From positions 1 to 64,000 of the forward strand of contig NZ_FNNG01000008.1 of NCBI RefSeq assembly GCF_900106765.1: DNA of 64,000 nt. The letters run 5' to 3'. The notes beneath the pieces are model-generated. The model was given only the letters and a program-made list of their open reading frames with translations, made no database searches and was not told the origin of the DNA. This stretch comes from Tepidimicrobium xylanilyticum (GTDB lineage Bacteria; Bacillota; Clostridia; Tissierellales; Tepidimicrobiaceae). Numbering within the stretch: position 1 is the first letter of the stretch; every line of letters starts with the position of its first letter. A program made the translations under genes and the position numbers. This document shows, piece after piece, positions 1 to 9,066 of the stretch.

Positions 1-1
1 G

Positions 2-61
2 AACAATATCTTTAAAATTGAAACAATGCACCCTAAATCTATAGAAAAACTTGGGGAATAG
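2..61 (+). CDS. possible 3' end of an upstream gene (partial)
   Basis: An open frame enters from the left edge and ends at TAG 59-61, giving a 19-residue tail that finishes HPKSIEKLGE. A large palindrome follows 8 bases later, which is where a terminator would sit. Twenty codons are too few to prove coding, and no family can be recognised. Confidence 0.3.
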   Translation, partial: NNIFKIETMHPKSIEKLGE

Positions 62-69
62 GATTTAAC

Positions 70-123
70 AGGTGGTTTCTAGGTAAATAATGGCCTAGGC
101 CATTATTTACCTAGAAACCACCT
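70..123. repeat. perfect 54-bp palindrome without a loop
   Basis: Two 27-base arms are exact reverse complements meeting at GGCCTAGGCC, with no spacer and no mismatch. No T-tract follows on either strand, so it is not a standard rho-independent terminator, although it lies between a possible plus-strand gene end and the minus-strand suf operon. It could extrude as a cruciform or fold as an RNA hairpin. An assembly fold-back artefact is also possible. Confidence 0.9.
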
Positions 124-455
124 AACTAAAAAAATGAACACATTTCTCCATGTTTAAAATTATTGCCAAAATTATAAGAATTTATGTATATTTCCCTATA
201 ATTTTGGCAAACTAAAACTAAAGTATCAAATTTGAAAAATTATTATCTAAATTTAATCTAAATTTTCTTGTCAGATCAGAGTAATCAAACTTACTTAAAG
301 CACAAAATTTATTACAGTCTCCACAATTATTAAAGTCCAATCTTATCTTTATAAATATGTCCTATCAATTGCCTCGAATATATTTAATATGGGCATTGTT
401 TATACGTTATTTCTATTTTTAATTTGTAGCTAAGTTAAGACCCTGTCCACTGTTC
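124..455. other. mostly non-coding stretch with an inverted repeat
   Basis: An inverted repeat TTGCCAAAATTATA (163-176) / TATAATTTTGGCAA (197-210) has perfect 14-base arms and a 20-base spacer. A 40-codon minus-strand frame (340 to 218, TTG start, cysteine pattern CGDCNKFC) is visible but has no convincing ribosome-binding site. Nothing else here can be supported. Confidence 0.5.
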
Positions 456-500
456 TAAAAAAATAATGCTATTCCCATATCAATTAAAGGGAATAGCATT
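456..500 (-). terminator. rho-independent terminator of the suf operon
   Basis: AATGCTATTCCC (465-476) and GGGAATAGCATT (489-500) form a perfect 12-bp stem. On the minus strand the stem is followed by a run of seven T (463 to 457). It lies just beyond the sufU stop codon. Confidence 0.9.
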
Positions 501-505
501 TATTT

Positions 506-934
506 TTATAAACCTGAAAGAGCTTCCCTCAATGTATGCCAAGCTAAAACTGCACATTTTACCCTAGCAGGCATGTTGGAAATATTTTTAAGGACTACAG
601 CATCTTCTAATTTTTCCAATTCTTCTTCATCGGTTACTTCCTTTTTTATCATTCCTAAGAATATTTCCACTAAACTTAGGGCTTCTTCTATGTTAACACC
701 TTTTATTAAGTCGATCATCATGGAAGTAGATGCTTGTGATATGGCGCAACCTACTCCTGTAAAGGAAGCATCCTCTATTATATTTCCATTAAGCTTTAAT
801 TCCAAAGTAATATCATCTCCACAGCTTGGGTTATGGCCTTTTTCTGTTATATCCGGATTTATTAGATGTTTTTTATTATGTCCACTCCTACTATGTTCCA
901 TAATTAGCTGGGAATATATTGAATTAAGATCCAT
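506..934 (-). CDS. sufU: Fe-S cluster assembly sulfurtransferase/scaffold SufU
   Basis: SufU accepts persulfide sulfur from the cysteine desulfurase SufS and passes it on for Fe-S cluster assembly in the cytosol. The 142-residue protein shows the family's metal/sulfur ligands: NPSCGD (Cys38, Asp40), GVGCAIS (Cys63) and RVKCAVLAW (Cys127). I start at ATG 934, about 10 bases after AAGGAAG; an in-frame TTG at 940 is the alternative. It is the last gene of sufCBDSU and overlaps the sufS end by about 11 bases, which suggests translational coupling. A strong terminator follows. No IscU/IscS-type genes are present in the window. Confidence 0.93.
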   Translation of the reverse strand: MDLNSIYSQLIMEHSRSGHNKKHLINPDITEKGHNPSCGDDITLELKLNGNIIEDASFTGVGCAISQASTSMMIDLIKGVNIEEALSLVEIFLGMIKKEVTDEEELEKLEDAVVLKNISNMPARVKCAVLAWHTLREALSGL

Positions 935-2162
935 AGCCAAACCACTTCCTTACATTTTTAACTCCCTCAATAAATTGGTCTATATCATCCTTAGTATTAT
1001 ATAAATAAAAGCTAATCCTAGAGGTAGCAGGAACATCTAAAAATCTCATGAGAGGCTGAGCACAGTGATGACCTGCCCTAATAGCTATTCCATAGGAATC
1101 CAATATAGTTGAAACATCATGGGGGTGGACGCCATCAACAGTGAAAGAAATTAATCCACCTCTCATTTCTAAATCTTTTGGGCCTTGTATGTCTATATAA
1201 GGTAATTTTAACATCTTATTTAAAGCATATTCCGTTAACATCTTCTCGTGTTCTTCTATATTATTCAATCCGACCTTTTCCAAATACTCAATTGCAGCCT
1301 TAAGTCCTACAGCACCCTCTACATTTTGTGTTCCTGCTTCAAACTTGTAGGGTAGGGGAGCAAAGGTGGCCTCTTGTTTGTAGACGTATTCAATCATATC
1401 GCCTCCCATTAAAAATGGAGGCATACTTTCCAATATTTCCTTTTTCCCATACAATACACCAATCCCCATTGGGCCAAGCATCTTATGGGCTGAGAAAACG
1501 AAGAAGTCTGCATCCAACTTTTGGACATCTATTTTAAGATGAGGGGCGCTTTGGGCTCCATCTATTACTACTACCGCCCCCATTTTGTGGGCGTAATCTA
1601 TTATTTCCTCTATTGGATGAATTGTACCTAGAACGTTAGACATATAACCTATGCTTACTAGCTTAGTCTTATTGGTAATCTTATTCTTGATTTCGTCTAA
1701 AGTAAGCCTACCTTCATCATTTAAATACATGTATTTTAGTACCCCTTTATTTTCCTTTACTACTCTTTGCCATGGGAGTATATTGCTATGATGTTCTGAT
1801 ATTGTCAGTACTATCTCATTTCCTTCACTTATAAATTTCTTCCCATAGGAATAGGCAATTAGATTTAAGGACTCTGTTGTGTTTCTGGTGAATACAATTT
1901 CTTCTGTAGATTTAGCATTTATAAATTCTTTAATCTTTTCTTTCGCTGAATCATAAGCTTTTGTTGCCTCTATACTTAATTTATGAGCTCCCCTGTGAGG
2001 ATTACCATGGGATAGTCTATTGTATTCAGCCATAGCTTCAATAACTTGAAGTGGCTTTTGAGTGGTAGCCCCATTATCCAAGTATATTAATCTCTTTCCT
2101 TCAATATCCTGTCTAAATACGGGAAAATCTTTTTTAATAATTTCTGGATTAATTTTTGCCAT
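924..2162 (-). CDS. sufS: cysteine desulfurase SufS
   Basis: PLP enzyme that removes sulfur from cysteine, leaving alanine and an enzyme persulfide for SufU. At 412 residues it has normal group II length. The Schiff-base lysine is Lys227 in SAHKMLGPMG, and the persulfide cysteine is Cys367 in RAGHHCAQP. The start ATG 2162 follows GAGAGGAG at good spacing. The gene overlaps sufD by 14 bases upstream and sufU downstream, so the three are co-translated. The very short loop around Cys367 is typical of SufS rather than IscS. Confidence 0.95.
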   Translation of the reverse strand: MAKINPEIIKKDFPVFRQDIEGKRLIYLDNGATTQKPLQVIEAMAEYNRLSHGNPHRGAHKLSIEATKAYDSAKEKIKEFINAKSTEEIVFTRNTTESLNLIAYSYGKKFISEGNEIVLTISEHHSNILPWQRVVKENKGVLKYMYLNDEGRLTLDEIKNKITNKTKLVSIGYMSNVLGTIHPIEEIIDYAHKMGAVVVIDGAQSAPHLKIDVQKLDADFFVFSAHKMLGPMGIGVLYGKKEILESMPPFLMGGDMIEYVYKQEATFAPLPYKFEAGTQNVEGAVGLKAAIEYLEKVGLNNIEEHEKMLTEYALNKMLKLPYIDIQGPKDLEMRGGLISFTVDGVHPHDVSTILDSYGIAIRAGHHCAQPLMRFLDVPATSRISFYLYNTKDDIDQFIEGVKNVRKWFGYGS

Positions 2163-3210
2163 CTATGAGTCTCCTCTCAACTTCATCTAATACTATTTTC
2201 TGGTAGTCTTCAAAGGGAATTCTATCTATTATTGGTTTAAAAGAGGCTTCTACTATTAATTTTTTGGCTTCTTTTTCTTCTAAACCTCTGCTCATAAGGT
2301 AAAATAACTTGTTTTCGTTAATTTGCCCTGCACTAGCTGCATGTTCTCCTTCTACATCATCTTCGTGACACAATAAAGCAGGGATTGATTCAGATTTTAC
2401 AGTAGGGTCTAATAATATTACATACTCTTCTTCTTTGCCTTTAGAAAGTCGGGCACCTTTTTTAAAGTCTAAATTGCCTTTAAACATCTTCTTAGCATGG
2501 TTCATAAGCACCCCTTTTGATTCAATATTGCTTATACTCATAGGGCCTTCATGGATCATTGAGTATTCTAAATCCATCTTTTTATTTCCATTACCTAAAT
2601 AAATGGATGAAAGGTAAGCTTTACTGGCTTCACCTTCTAAATAGTTAGAATAATTGGAATTAGCAATACAACTTCCTAATTCAACAGTAATCCAATTGAT
2701 CTTTCCATTGCTTTTTATATAGGCAATATTGTAATCAGAGCTTTGAGATTTATCGTTCATCCTTTGAATCTTAATTATGTTTATTTTTGCATTTTCCTTG
2801 GCAAATATTTTGGTAATTCCCTTATGGAAAGCTTCAACTTCACCACAGGAAGTATAATCCATTATGATAGTAGTTTCACTTCCTTCTTCAGCTACTATGA
2901 TGTTTTGATTTATAACAACTGGGTTTTCCTCATCCATATTAAATTCTATTTTAATTGGTTTATCTATTTTTATGTTCCTTGGGATATAGTATACTATCCC
3001 AGTATTATAGGATTCTTCAATAAAGGGAGTAAACTCATTTTTAGTTTTCTCAAATTCCTTGACTATTAGATAATCCATTACGATTTCATTTTTACTCTTA
3101 TTGATTTTTTCAAGTATTACTCCTTCCGGAAGCTTAGTATCAAATTTTATATAATCTTTTTTATAGTCTACAACATTAATTGAACGAACTTTACTATTTA
3201 TCATTTTCAT
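2149..3210 (-). CDS. sufD: Fe-S cluster scaffold subunit SufD
   Basis: SufD-family partner of SufB in the SufBCD scaffold, where the Fe-S cluster is built before transfer to apoproteins. The C-terminal part has the SufB/SufD core with LLCHEDDVEGEHAA followed by LFYLMSRGLEEKEAKKL, matching the conserved end of the family. The 353-residue length is on the short side for SufD, with a divergent N-terminus. The ATG at 3210 follows AGGTGGGGTGAG. It starts 10 bases after sufB stops. Confidence 0.9.
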   Translation of the reverse strand: MKMINSKVRSINVVDYKKDYIKFDTKLPEGVILEKINKSKNEIVMDYLIVKEFEKTKNEFTPFIEESYNTGIVYYIPRNIKIDKPIKIEFNMDEENPVVINQNIIVAEEGSETTIIMDYTSCGEVEAFHKGITKIFAKENAKINIIKIQRMNDKSQSSDYNIAYIKSNGKINWITVELGSCIANSNYSNYLEGEASKAYLSSIYLGNGNKKMDLEYSMIHEGPMSISNIESKGVLMNHAKKMFKGNLDFKKGARLSKGKEEEYVILLDPTVKSESIPALLCHEDDVEGEHAASAGQINENKLFYLMSRGLEEKEAKKLIVEASFKPIIDRIPFEDYQKIVLDEVERRLIDGKN

Positions 3211-3220
3211 CTCACCCCAC

Positions 3221-4627
3221 CTATCCGATAGAGCCTTCTAGCTCCATATTAATTAAGTTATTCAATTCAACGGCATATTCTAAGGGAAGTTCTTTTGTAA
3301 TAGGTTCTACAAATCCTCTAACTATCATGGCCTTGGCTTCTTCTTCGGCTATTCCCCTACTCATTAAATAAAATATGGCTTCATCGCTAATCCTTCCGAT
3401 TTTAGCTTCATGGCCAATATCTATATCGTCATTGTATAACTCTATCACCGGTACCGTGTCGGATGCAGATTCATTATCTAGCATCAAAGATTCGCAGGAA
3501 ACTGTAGATTTACATCCATACGCATTTGGAGCTACTTTAAGCAATCCTCGGTAAAAAGCATGGCCTCCATTTTTTGAAATGGATTTTGAATTAATACTAG
3601 ATGTAGTATAAGGTGCAGCATGAACTACTTTGGTACCCGTATCCAAATATTGTCCAGAGGAAGCAAAGGTAATCCCTGTAAACTCAGATCTAGCACCTTC
3701 TCCCCTTAATATGCTCATAGGATATAGCATGGTAACTTTAGAGCCAAAGGATCCGGAAACCCATTCTATGGTTCCGTTTTTATCTACCAGTGCCCTCTTA
3801 GTGTTCAAGTTATACATATTTCTAGACCAGTTTTCTATGGTACTATATCTTAATTTAGCATTTTCCCTTACGAATAGTTCTACACAGCCAGCATGCAGAT
3901 TTGTTACCCTGTATAAGGGTGCGGAACATCCTTCTATGAAGTGGAGACTTGCTCCCTTACCTACGATTATTAAAGTATGTTCAAATTGGCCTGCTCCTGG
4001 TGCGTTTAATCTAAAATAAGATTGTAGAGGAATATCTACCTTAACCCCTTCAGGGACATAAACGAAGGAGCCACCAGACCAAACTGCTCCATGCAAAGCA
4101 GCAAATTTATGGTCATTAGGTGTAACTAGTTTCATGAAATGTTCTTTCACCACATTCTCATATTCATGTAGAGCAGTCTCCATATCTGTATATATAACTC
4201 CTTGTTCTATTAGTTCCTGTTTAATATTGTGATAGACAACTTCCGAATCATATTGAGCTCCTACACCAGCTAAAGCTTCCCTTTCTGCTTGAGGGATTCC
4301 TAAGGCTTCAAAAGTTTTCTTTATATCTTCTGGGACTTTGTCCCAATTATTTACTAAATTTGCATTAGGTCTTACATAGGTAACTATATTATCCATATCA
4401 AGATCTGACAAATCGGCACCCCAAGTAGGCAGAGGTTTACTATTATATATTTCTAGGGATTTCAGTCTGAACTCTGTCATCCATTCAGGTTCATTCTTTT
4501 CCTTAGAAATTTCAATTATTATTTCTGGAGTCAATCCCTTATCTGCTTTATATCTATAAGAAAATTTATTTTTAATATCATAAATACCTCTGTCGATATC
4601 TTCTACGTAAGTTTTTCTTTTTTCCAT
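3221..4627 (-). CDS. sufB: Fe-S cluster scaffold subunit SufB
   Basis: Main scaffold subunit of the SufBC2D complex. About 468 residues, the usual length. The region AALHGAVWSGGSFVYVPEGV, the core GCKSTVSCESLMLD and the end EAIFYLMSRGIAEEEA are classical SufB blocks. I place the start at ATG 4627, six bases after AGGTG. An ATG three codons earlier (4636) lies almost on top of the ribosome-binding site. Eleven bases separate it from sufC, so it is in the same operon. Confidence 0.94.
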   Translation of the reverse strand: MEKRKTYVEDIDRGIYDIKNKFSYRYKADKGLTPEIIIEISKEKNEPEWMTEFRLKSLEIYNSKPLPTWGADLSDLDMDNIVTYVRPNANLVNNWDKVPEDIKKTFEALGIPQAEREALAGVGAQYDSEVVYHNIKQELIEQGVIYTDMETALHEYENVVKEHFMKLVTPNDHKFAALHGAVWSGGSFVYVPEGVKVDIPLQSYFRLNAPGAGQFEHTLIIVGKGASLHFIEGCSAPLYRVTNLHAGCVELFVRENAKLRYSTIENWSRNMYNLNTKRALVDKNGTIEWVSGSFGSKVTMLYPMSILRGEGARSEFTGITFASSGQYLDTGTKVVHAAPYTTSSINSKSISKNGGHAFYRGLLKVAPNAYGCKSTVSCESLMLDNESASDTVPVIELYNDDIDIGHEAKIGRISDEAIFYLMSRGIAEEEAKAMIVRGFVEPITKELPLEYAVELNNLINMELEGSIG

Positions 4628-4638
4628 ATCATTCACCT

Positions 4639-5394
4639 CTATTGGTAAGAATATATTGACCTAATATGTTCATATCCCTTTTCATCGATTTCATTTGCCA
4701 AATCTATTCCGCCAGTTTTAACTATTCTTCCATCTAATAGGATATGAACATAATGAGGATTTAAATATTCTAATAATTTGTTATAGTGGGTTATTACTAG
4801 AATAGACCTTTTATCATTGTGCATCCGTTTAACCCCTTCAGCTACTATTCTTATGGCATCTACATCAAGGCCTGAATCTGTTTCATCTAATACGGCTAAT
4901 TTAGGTTCTAAGACTGCCATCTGAAGTATTTCGTTTTTCTTCTTTTCTCCGCCAGAAAAACCTTGGTTTAAATATCTTGCTGCATATTCTTCAGCTATTT
5001 CCAATTCTTTCATCTTCTCTTTTAGCACTTTTTTAAAAGCCATTACTCCTTGAAATTTACCAGTTACAGAAGTTTTGGCTGTTCGCAAAAATTCTTCCAC
5101 TGTTACCCCTGGAATTTCTTCTGGGTATTGGAAGGATAAAAAAATTCCTTTCTTAGCTCTTTCATCAGCTCTAAGTTCATTAATAAGCTCATCGTCAAAT
5201 ATAATCTCACCATTGGTAATATCATATTTAGGATGACCCATCAAGGTATAGGCTAACGTGGATTTTCCACTTCCATTAGGGCCCATTATAATATGGATTT
5301 CTCCTGCGTTTATTTGAAGATTCAACCCTTTCAGTATTTCTTTTTCATCTATTTGGACTTTCAAATCTTTTATATTTAGTATATTCTTTCTCAT
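4639..5394 (-). CDS. sufC: Fe-S assembly ATPase SufC
   Basis: ABC-type ATPase that energises the SufBD scaffold; it is cytosolic rather than a transporter subunit. Walker A GPNGSGKST is at residues 38-46, the signature is FSGGEKKKNEIL, and Walker B with its extension is LAVLDETDSGLD, all typical of SufC. At 251 residues it has standard length. AAAGGAG precedes the ATG at 5394. It is the first gene of the operon, and its promoter overlaps a dyad operator at 5473-5491. Confidence 0.96.
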   Translation of the reverse strand: MRKNILNIKDLKVQIDEKEILKGLNLQINAGEIHIIMGPNGSGKSTLAYTLMGHPKYDITNGEIIFDDELINELRADERAKKGIFLSFQYPEEIPGVTVEEFLRTAKTSVTGKFQGVMAFKKVLKEKMKELEIAEEYAARYLNQGFSGGEKKKNEILQMAVLEPKLAVLDETDSGLDVDAIRIVAEGVKRMHNDKRSILVITHYNKLLEYLNPHYVHILLDGRIVKTGGIDLANEIDEKGYEHIRSIYSYQ

Positions 5395-5448
5395 AAATAT
5401 TCTCCTTTACATCAATAATTATTATTAAATGATACCCGTTCTCACAAT

Positions 5449-5491
5449 AGTATACCACAGTTTTTAAAAAAATCCTACTAATTTAGTAGGA
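5449..5491 (-). promoter_or_regulatory. suf promoter with Rrf2/IscR-like operator
   Basis: On the minus strand an extended -10 (TGGTATACT, TATACT at 5454-5449) lies about 55 bases before sufC. The perfect dyad TCCTACTA-ATT-TAGTAGGA (5473-5491) covers the -35 position, for which no good consensus exists. The CCTACTAAATTAGTAGG pattern resembles sites of Rrf2-family regulators such as IscR, which sense Fe-S status. Regulator identity is inferred; no Rrf2 gene is in the window. Confidence 0.65.
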
Positions 5492-5611
5492 ATTAAATGA
5501 TTTTTATTATAAATAATTAACTCCTTAGTTATAGTGCTAATATAGTATCTTTTGTACTGGAGTGGTATAATATAATTAAATTAGATTATTAGAAGGAAAC
5601 AGGTGTAAACT

Positions 5612-6730
5612 ATGAATTTAAAGCAATTTATAGTTGATAAGTCCAAAGCGTTAAATATAGATTTAATAGGATTCACGGATTGTGAACCTTTATTTGATTT
5701 AGAGGATTATCTTGTTTTAAGGCAAAGAAAAAGTATGGAAACCGAATTTGAAGAAAAGGATTTGAAAAAGAGGATTAACCCTAAGTTAATTTTTCCTGCA
5801 TGTAAAACCATAATCGTAATAGGTTTATCTTATAATGTTGATTATAACGAAAATCCAGATTATGATTTGAAAGGAATCCTTTCTAAATCTAGTTGGGGAC
5901 TAGATTACCATAGGGTTTTAAAGGATAAATTTGAACAATTAATAGCGGAGATTAAAAGAATTAAGGATTTTGAGTATAAATATTATGTAGATACTGGTCC
6001 CTTAATCGATAGGGAATTGGCAAATAGGGCTGGTATAGGATACTATGGAAAGAATTGTTCAATAATAAATGATGAATATGGTTCTTTTATATTTATAGGG
6101 TATATGTTGACGAATTTGGAGTTAGATGTTGAACATAGTAAAAAGGAAAGCAAATGTGGAAACTGTAGTCTATGTATTGATTATTGTCCTACTAAAGCTT
6201 TAGAGAGGCCATATAGAGTTAATCCTAAAAAATGCATATCCTATTTAACTCAAACAAAAAATTGGATTCCCTATGAATTAAGGGATAAGATGGGAGTAAA
6301 AATTTATGGTTGTGACACGTGTCAAAAGGTCTGTCCTAAGAACAATGGAGTGAAAAAATCTTACCATGAAGAATTTATACCTTGGACTACTATGGGATAT
6401 ATTAATATAGAAGAGCTATTATGCATATCAAATAAACAATTTAAAGCAAGATATGGGGATATGGCAGGCAGCTGGAGAGGAAAAAACATTCTGAAGAGAA
6501 ATGGAATAATTGCTTTAGCAAATATGAAGGATAAAGGGAATATCAAACTATTAGAGCCTTTATTAAAAGATCCAAACCCCATGATTAGGGAATGTGCAGC
6601 TTGGGCTATTCAAAAACTAGATTGTAATTATGGGAAGGCGGTGATTGAAAAGAGAATCAGAATTGAAAATGATGAGGATACAAAGAAAAAAATGAGAAAC
6701 TTATTAAATAATTTTTTAACAAACTTGTAG
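5612..6730 (+). CDS. queG: epoxyqueuosine reductase QueG
   Basis: Cobalamin-dependent Fe-S enzyme that reduces epoxyqueuosine to queuosine in the tRNA wobble base. The 372-residue protein has the N-terminal cobalamin-binding domain with DRELANRAGIGYYGKN, two 4Fe-4S motifs (CGNCSLCIDYCP and CDTCQKVCP) and a C-terminal HEAT-like repeat (PMIRECAAWAIQKL). It diverges from the suf operon. The HEAT-containing long form is common in Firmicutes. The start ATG is preceded by a weak GGTG site. Confidence 0.93.
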   Translation: MNLKQFIVDKSKALNIDLIGFTDCEPLFDLEDYLVLRQRKSMETEFEEKDLKKRINPKLIFPACKTIIVIGLSYNVDYNENPDYDLKGILSKSSWGLDYHRVLKDKFEQLIAEIKRIKDFEYKYYVDTGPLIDRELANRAGIGYYGKNCSIINDEYGSFIFIGYMLTNLELDVEHSKKESKCGNCSLCIDYCPTKALERPYRVNPKKCISYLTQTKNWIPYELRDKMGVKIYGCDTCQKVCPKNNGVKKSYHEEFIPWTTMGYINIEELLCISNKQFKARYGDMAGSWRGKNILKRNGIIALANMKDKGNIKLLEPLLKDPNPMIRECAAWAIQKLDCNYGKAVIEKRIRIENDEDTKKKMRNLLNNFLTNL

Positions 6731-6799
6731 ACCGACGAAAAATTTGTGTTATACTATACCTGTGACAATAATTTAAAACATGTTTTAGGAGGGATAACG

Positions 6800-7990
6800 T
6801 TGTCTAATGTTCATGAACTAAGCTTTTTGAAGGAAAAGATAGAAGAGCTTAAAAAAGAGGGAGTATATAGAAAATTACCAGTTTTAGAGGGAGCAAATGA
6901 AGCAGAGGTAATTTTAAATGGAAAGAAGGTAATCAACCTTTCTTCCAATAATTATCTTGGATTTGCAAACCATCCAAGGTTAAAAAGAGCAGCCATCGAA
7001 GCAGTTGAAAAATACGGTGCTGGAGCAGGTGCTGTAAGGACTATAGTTGGGAACATGTCCATTCATGAGGAACTTGAAGCATTATTAGCAGAGTTCAAGC
7101 GAGAAGAAGCAGTTTTCATCTATCAGTCTGGATTTAATTGTAATGCTGGAACTATACAAGCTATAACAGAAGCTGGAGATTTAATTTTATCTGATGAATT
7201 AAATCATGCTTCCATAATAGATGGTACCAGATTAAGTAAGGCCGATAAGATGATATTTAAACATTCTGACTTAGACCACTTAGAAAAGTTGCTGAAAGAA
7301 AATAGAGATAAATATAGAAACGTACTTATTATTACCGATGGAGTATTTAGCATGGATGGAGACATTGCTAAATTGCCAGAAATAGTAGAATTAGCTGAAA
7401 AATATGAGGCTATGACCTATGTAGATGATGCCCATGGTTCAGGAGTTTTAGGTGAAAGTGGAAGAGGGACTGTAGACCACTTTGGATTACATGGAAGAGT
7501 AGACTTTACAATTGGGACCTTATCAAAAGCCATAGGAGTAGTAGGAGGATATGTGGCAGGTTCCAGAACTATGTACGAATGGTTAAATCATAGGGCAAGA
7601 CCTGTTTTATTCAGTACCTCATTACCACCTGCTGCTGTAGGAGCTATAATCGAAGCAATAAAGATGCTAATGGAATCTACGGAATACACTGATAAGCTAT
7701 GGGATAATGCTAGACATTTCAAGCAAAAACTTGGAACATTAGGATTTAATACAGGTAATAGCGAAACTCCTATTACACCTGTTATAATAGGGGATGAAGC
7801 TAAAACCATGGAATTCAGCAGAAAATTATTAGAAAATGGAGTTTTCGTTTCACCTATAGTATTCCCAACTGTACCAAGAGGAACAGGCAGGGTAAGATGT
7901 ATGGTAACTGCAGGCCACACTAAAGAACAGCTTGATAGGGCTGTAGAAGTATTTGAAAAGGTTGGAAAGGAAATGAATATTTTAGGATAA
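6800..7990 (+). CDS. kbl: glycine C-acetyltransferase (2-amino-3-ketobutyrate CoA ligase)
   Basis: PLP-dependent alpha-oxoamine synthase that interconverts 2-amino-3-oxobutyrate plus CoA with glycine plus acetyl-CoA, the second step of threonine degradation. The sequence runs close to Bacillus Kbl throughout: [41 protein letters not shown], and the PLP lysine in GTLSKAIGV. The start is TTG 6800, placed 7 bases after AGGAGG; an upstream ATG at 6746 would add 18 unrelated residues. No threonine dehydrogenase gene is adjacent. The glycine link to the downstream grd operon is notable. BioF-like activity is the main alternative. Confidence 0.88.
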   Translation: MSNVHELSFLKEKIEELKKEGVYRKLPVLEGANEAEVILNGKKVINLSSNNYLGFANHPRLKRAAIEAVEKYGAGAGAVRTIVGNMSIHEELEALLAEFKREEAVFIYQSGFNCNAGTIQAITEAGDLILSDELNHASIIDGTRLSKADKMIFKHSDLDHLEKLLKENRDKYRNVLIITDGVFSMDGDIAKLPEIVELAEKYEAMTYVDDAHGSGVLGESGRGTVDHFGLHGRVDFTIGTLSKAIGVVGGYVAGSRTMYEWLNHRARPVLFSTSLPPAAVGAIIEAIKMLMESTEYTDKLWDNARHFKQKLGTLGFNTGNSETPITPVIIGDEAKTMEFSRKLLENGVFVSPIVFPTVPRGTGRVRCMVTAGHTKEQLDRAVEVFEKVGKEMNILG

Positions 7991-8018
7991 AAAAAGAGGA
8001 TTCAATCCTCTTTTTTTA
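7989..8018 (+). terminator. terminator after kbl
   Basis: AAAAAAGAGGATT and ATCCTCTTTTTTT form a tight hairpin with a CA turn, ending in seven T, right at the kbl stop codon. Confidence 0.93.
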
Positions 8019-8109
8019 TCCTATCCATAACTATAAATTCTTTTAGATTGAAATAAAGGGTACACAGTTATAAAATATATTAAAGGGAATATAGCATCGA
8101 GGTGGATTT

Positions 8110-8391
8110 ATGATTGTGGGAACTTGTTCAATAAAGTTAATGCTATTTGAGTCCAACTCACTCAAAGAAAAAAGACACATTGTAAAAAGTTTAATGGGCA
8201 GGATTCAATCTAGATTCAATGTATCAATAGCAGAAGTGGGATTAAATGATAGTTGGAAGACATCGATGATAGGATTTGCATGTGTGACTAATGATGCAAA
8301 TCACGCCAATCAAACTATTTCCAATGTACTAAAGTTTATTGATGGAGATAGTAGGGTGGAGATAATAGATTACAATATAGAAATATTGTAG
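8110..8391 (+). CDS. DUF503 (YlxP-like) family protein
   Basis: A 93-residue protein matching the DUF503/YlxP family by length and by the pattern SLKEKRHIVKSLMGRIQSRF near the N-terminus, then NVSIAEVG and a C-terminal VEIIDYNIEIL strand. Family members fold as small ferredoxin-like domains; YlxP is often encoded next to ribosome-maturation genes. Function is not established. The GAGGTGG site precedes ATG 8110. It is followed within 8 bases by nth, so the two are likely co-transcribed. Confidence 0.85.
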   Translation: MIVGTCSIKLMLFESNSLKEKRHIVKSLMGRIQSRFNVSIAEVGLNDSWKTSMIGFACVTNDANHANQTISNVLKFIDGDSRVEIIDYNIEIL

Positions 8392-8399
8392 GTGATTTG

Positions 8400-9050
8400 A
8401 TGAAGAATATATTAGCTAAAGAAAAAATTAAGAAAGTCATCGACATACTAATGGAGCTGTATCCTGATGCGAAGGCAGAGTTAAACTATTCAAATCCTTT
8501 TGAACTGTTAATTGCAACAATTCTTTCAGCCCAATGCACAGATGTGCAAGTAAATAGGACTACTGAAAAGCTATTTAAGGAACTAAAAACACCTGAAGAT
8601 TATTTAAAGTTAACTGACGAGGAGTTAGGTGAAAGGATTAGAAGTTGTGGATTTTATAAAACTAAAAGTAAAAATATTCTATCTACCTGCAGATTGCTAA
8701 TTGAAAAGTTCAATGGGCAGGTGCCTAATACGATAGAGGAATTAATGACTCTACCTGGAGTTGGTCGGAAGACTGCTAATGTGGTTTTAAGCAATGCTTT
8801 TTCAATACCTGCCATAGCAGTAGATACCCATGTTTTTAGGGTATCCAATAGAATTGGATTGGCAGATAGCGACAATGTGCTGGAAACGGAAAAGGATTTA
8901 ATGAATAATATTGATAAATCTATGTGGTCTAAAGCACATCATCTGCTGATATTTCATGGTCGCAGAATTTGTAAGGCGAGAAAGCCTCTATGTCAAAAAT
9001 GTCCATTAACCGATTATTGCATCTATTATAAAGAAGAAGTTAATAAATAA
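8400..9050 (+). CDS. nth: endonuclease III
   Basis: DNA glycosylase/AP lyase for oxidised pyrimidines in base-excision repair. The 216-residue protein has the helix-hairpin-helix LPGVGRKTANVV including the catalytic lysine, the catalytic aspartate in AVDTHVFRVSNR, and the C-terminal 4Fe-4S loop CKARKPLCQKCPLTDYC with the CX6CX2CX5C spacing. I use ATG 8400, five bases after AGGTG; an in-frame TTG one codon earlier is the alternative. It sits between the DUF503 gene and an FtsA-like gene. Confidence 0.95.
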   Translation: MKNILAKEKIKKVIDILMELYPDAKAELNYSNPFELLIATILSAQCTDVQVNRTTEKLFKELKTPEDYLKLTDEELGERIRSCGFYKTKSKNILSTCRLLIEKFNGQVPNTIEELMTLPGVGRKTANVVLSNAFSIPAIAVDTHVFRVSNRIGLADSDNVLETEKDLMNNIDKSMWSKAHHLLIFHGRRICKARKPLCQKCPLTDYCIYYKEEVNK

Positions 9051-9066
9051 GGAAAGGGCTGTTATT

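Noticed and set aside
573-1004. Plus-strand open frame over sufU
   Set aside because: Antisense shadow of sufU and the end of sufS; low-complexity serine/isoleucine composition.
6746-6799. Upstream extension of kbl from ATG 6746
   Set aside because: The 18 added residues are unlike the family, and the AGGAGG at 6788-6793 points to TTG 6800.
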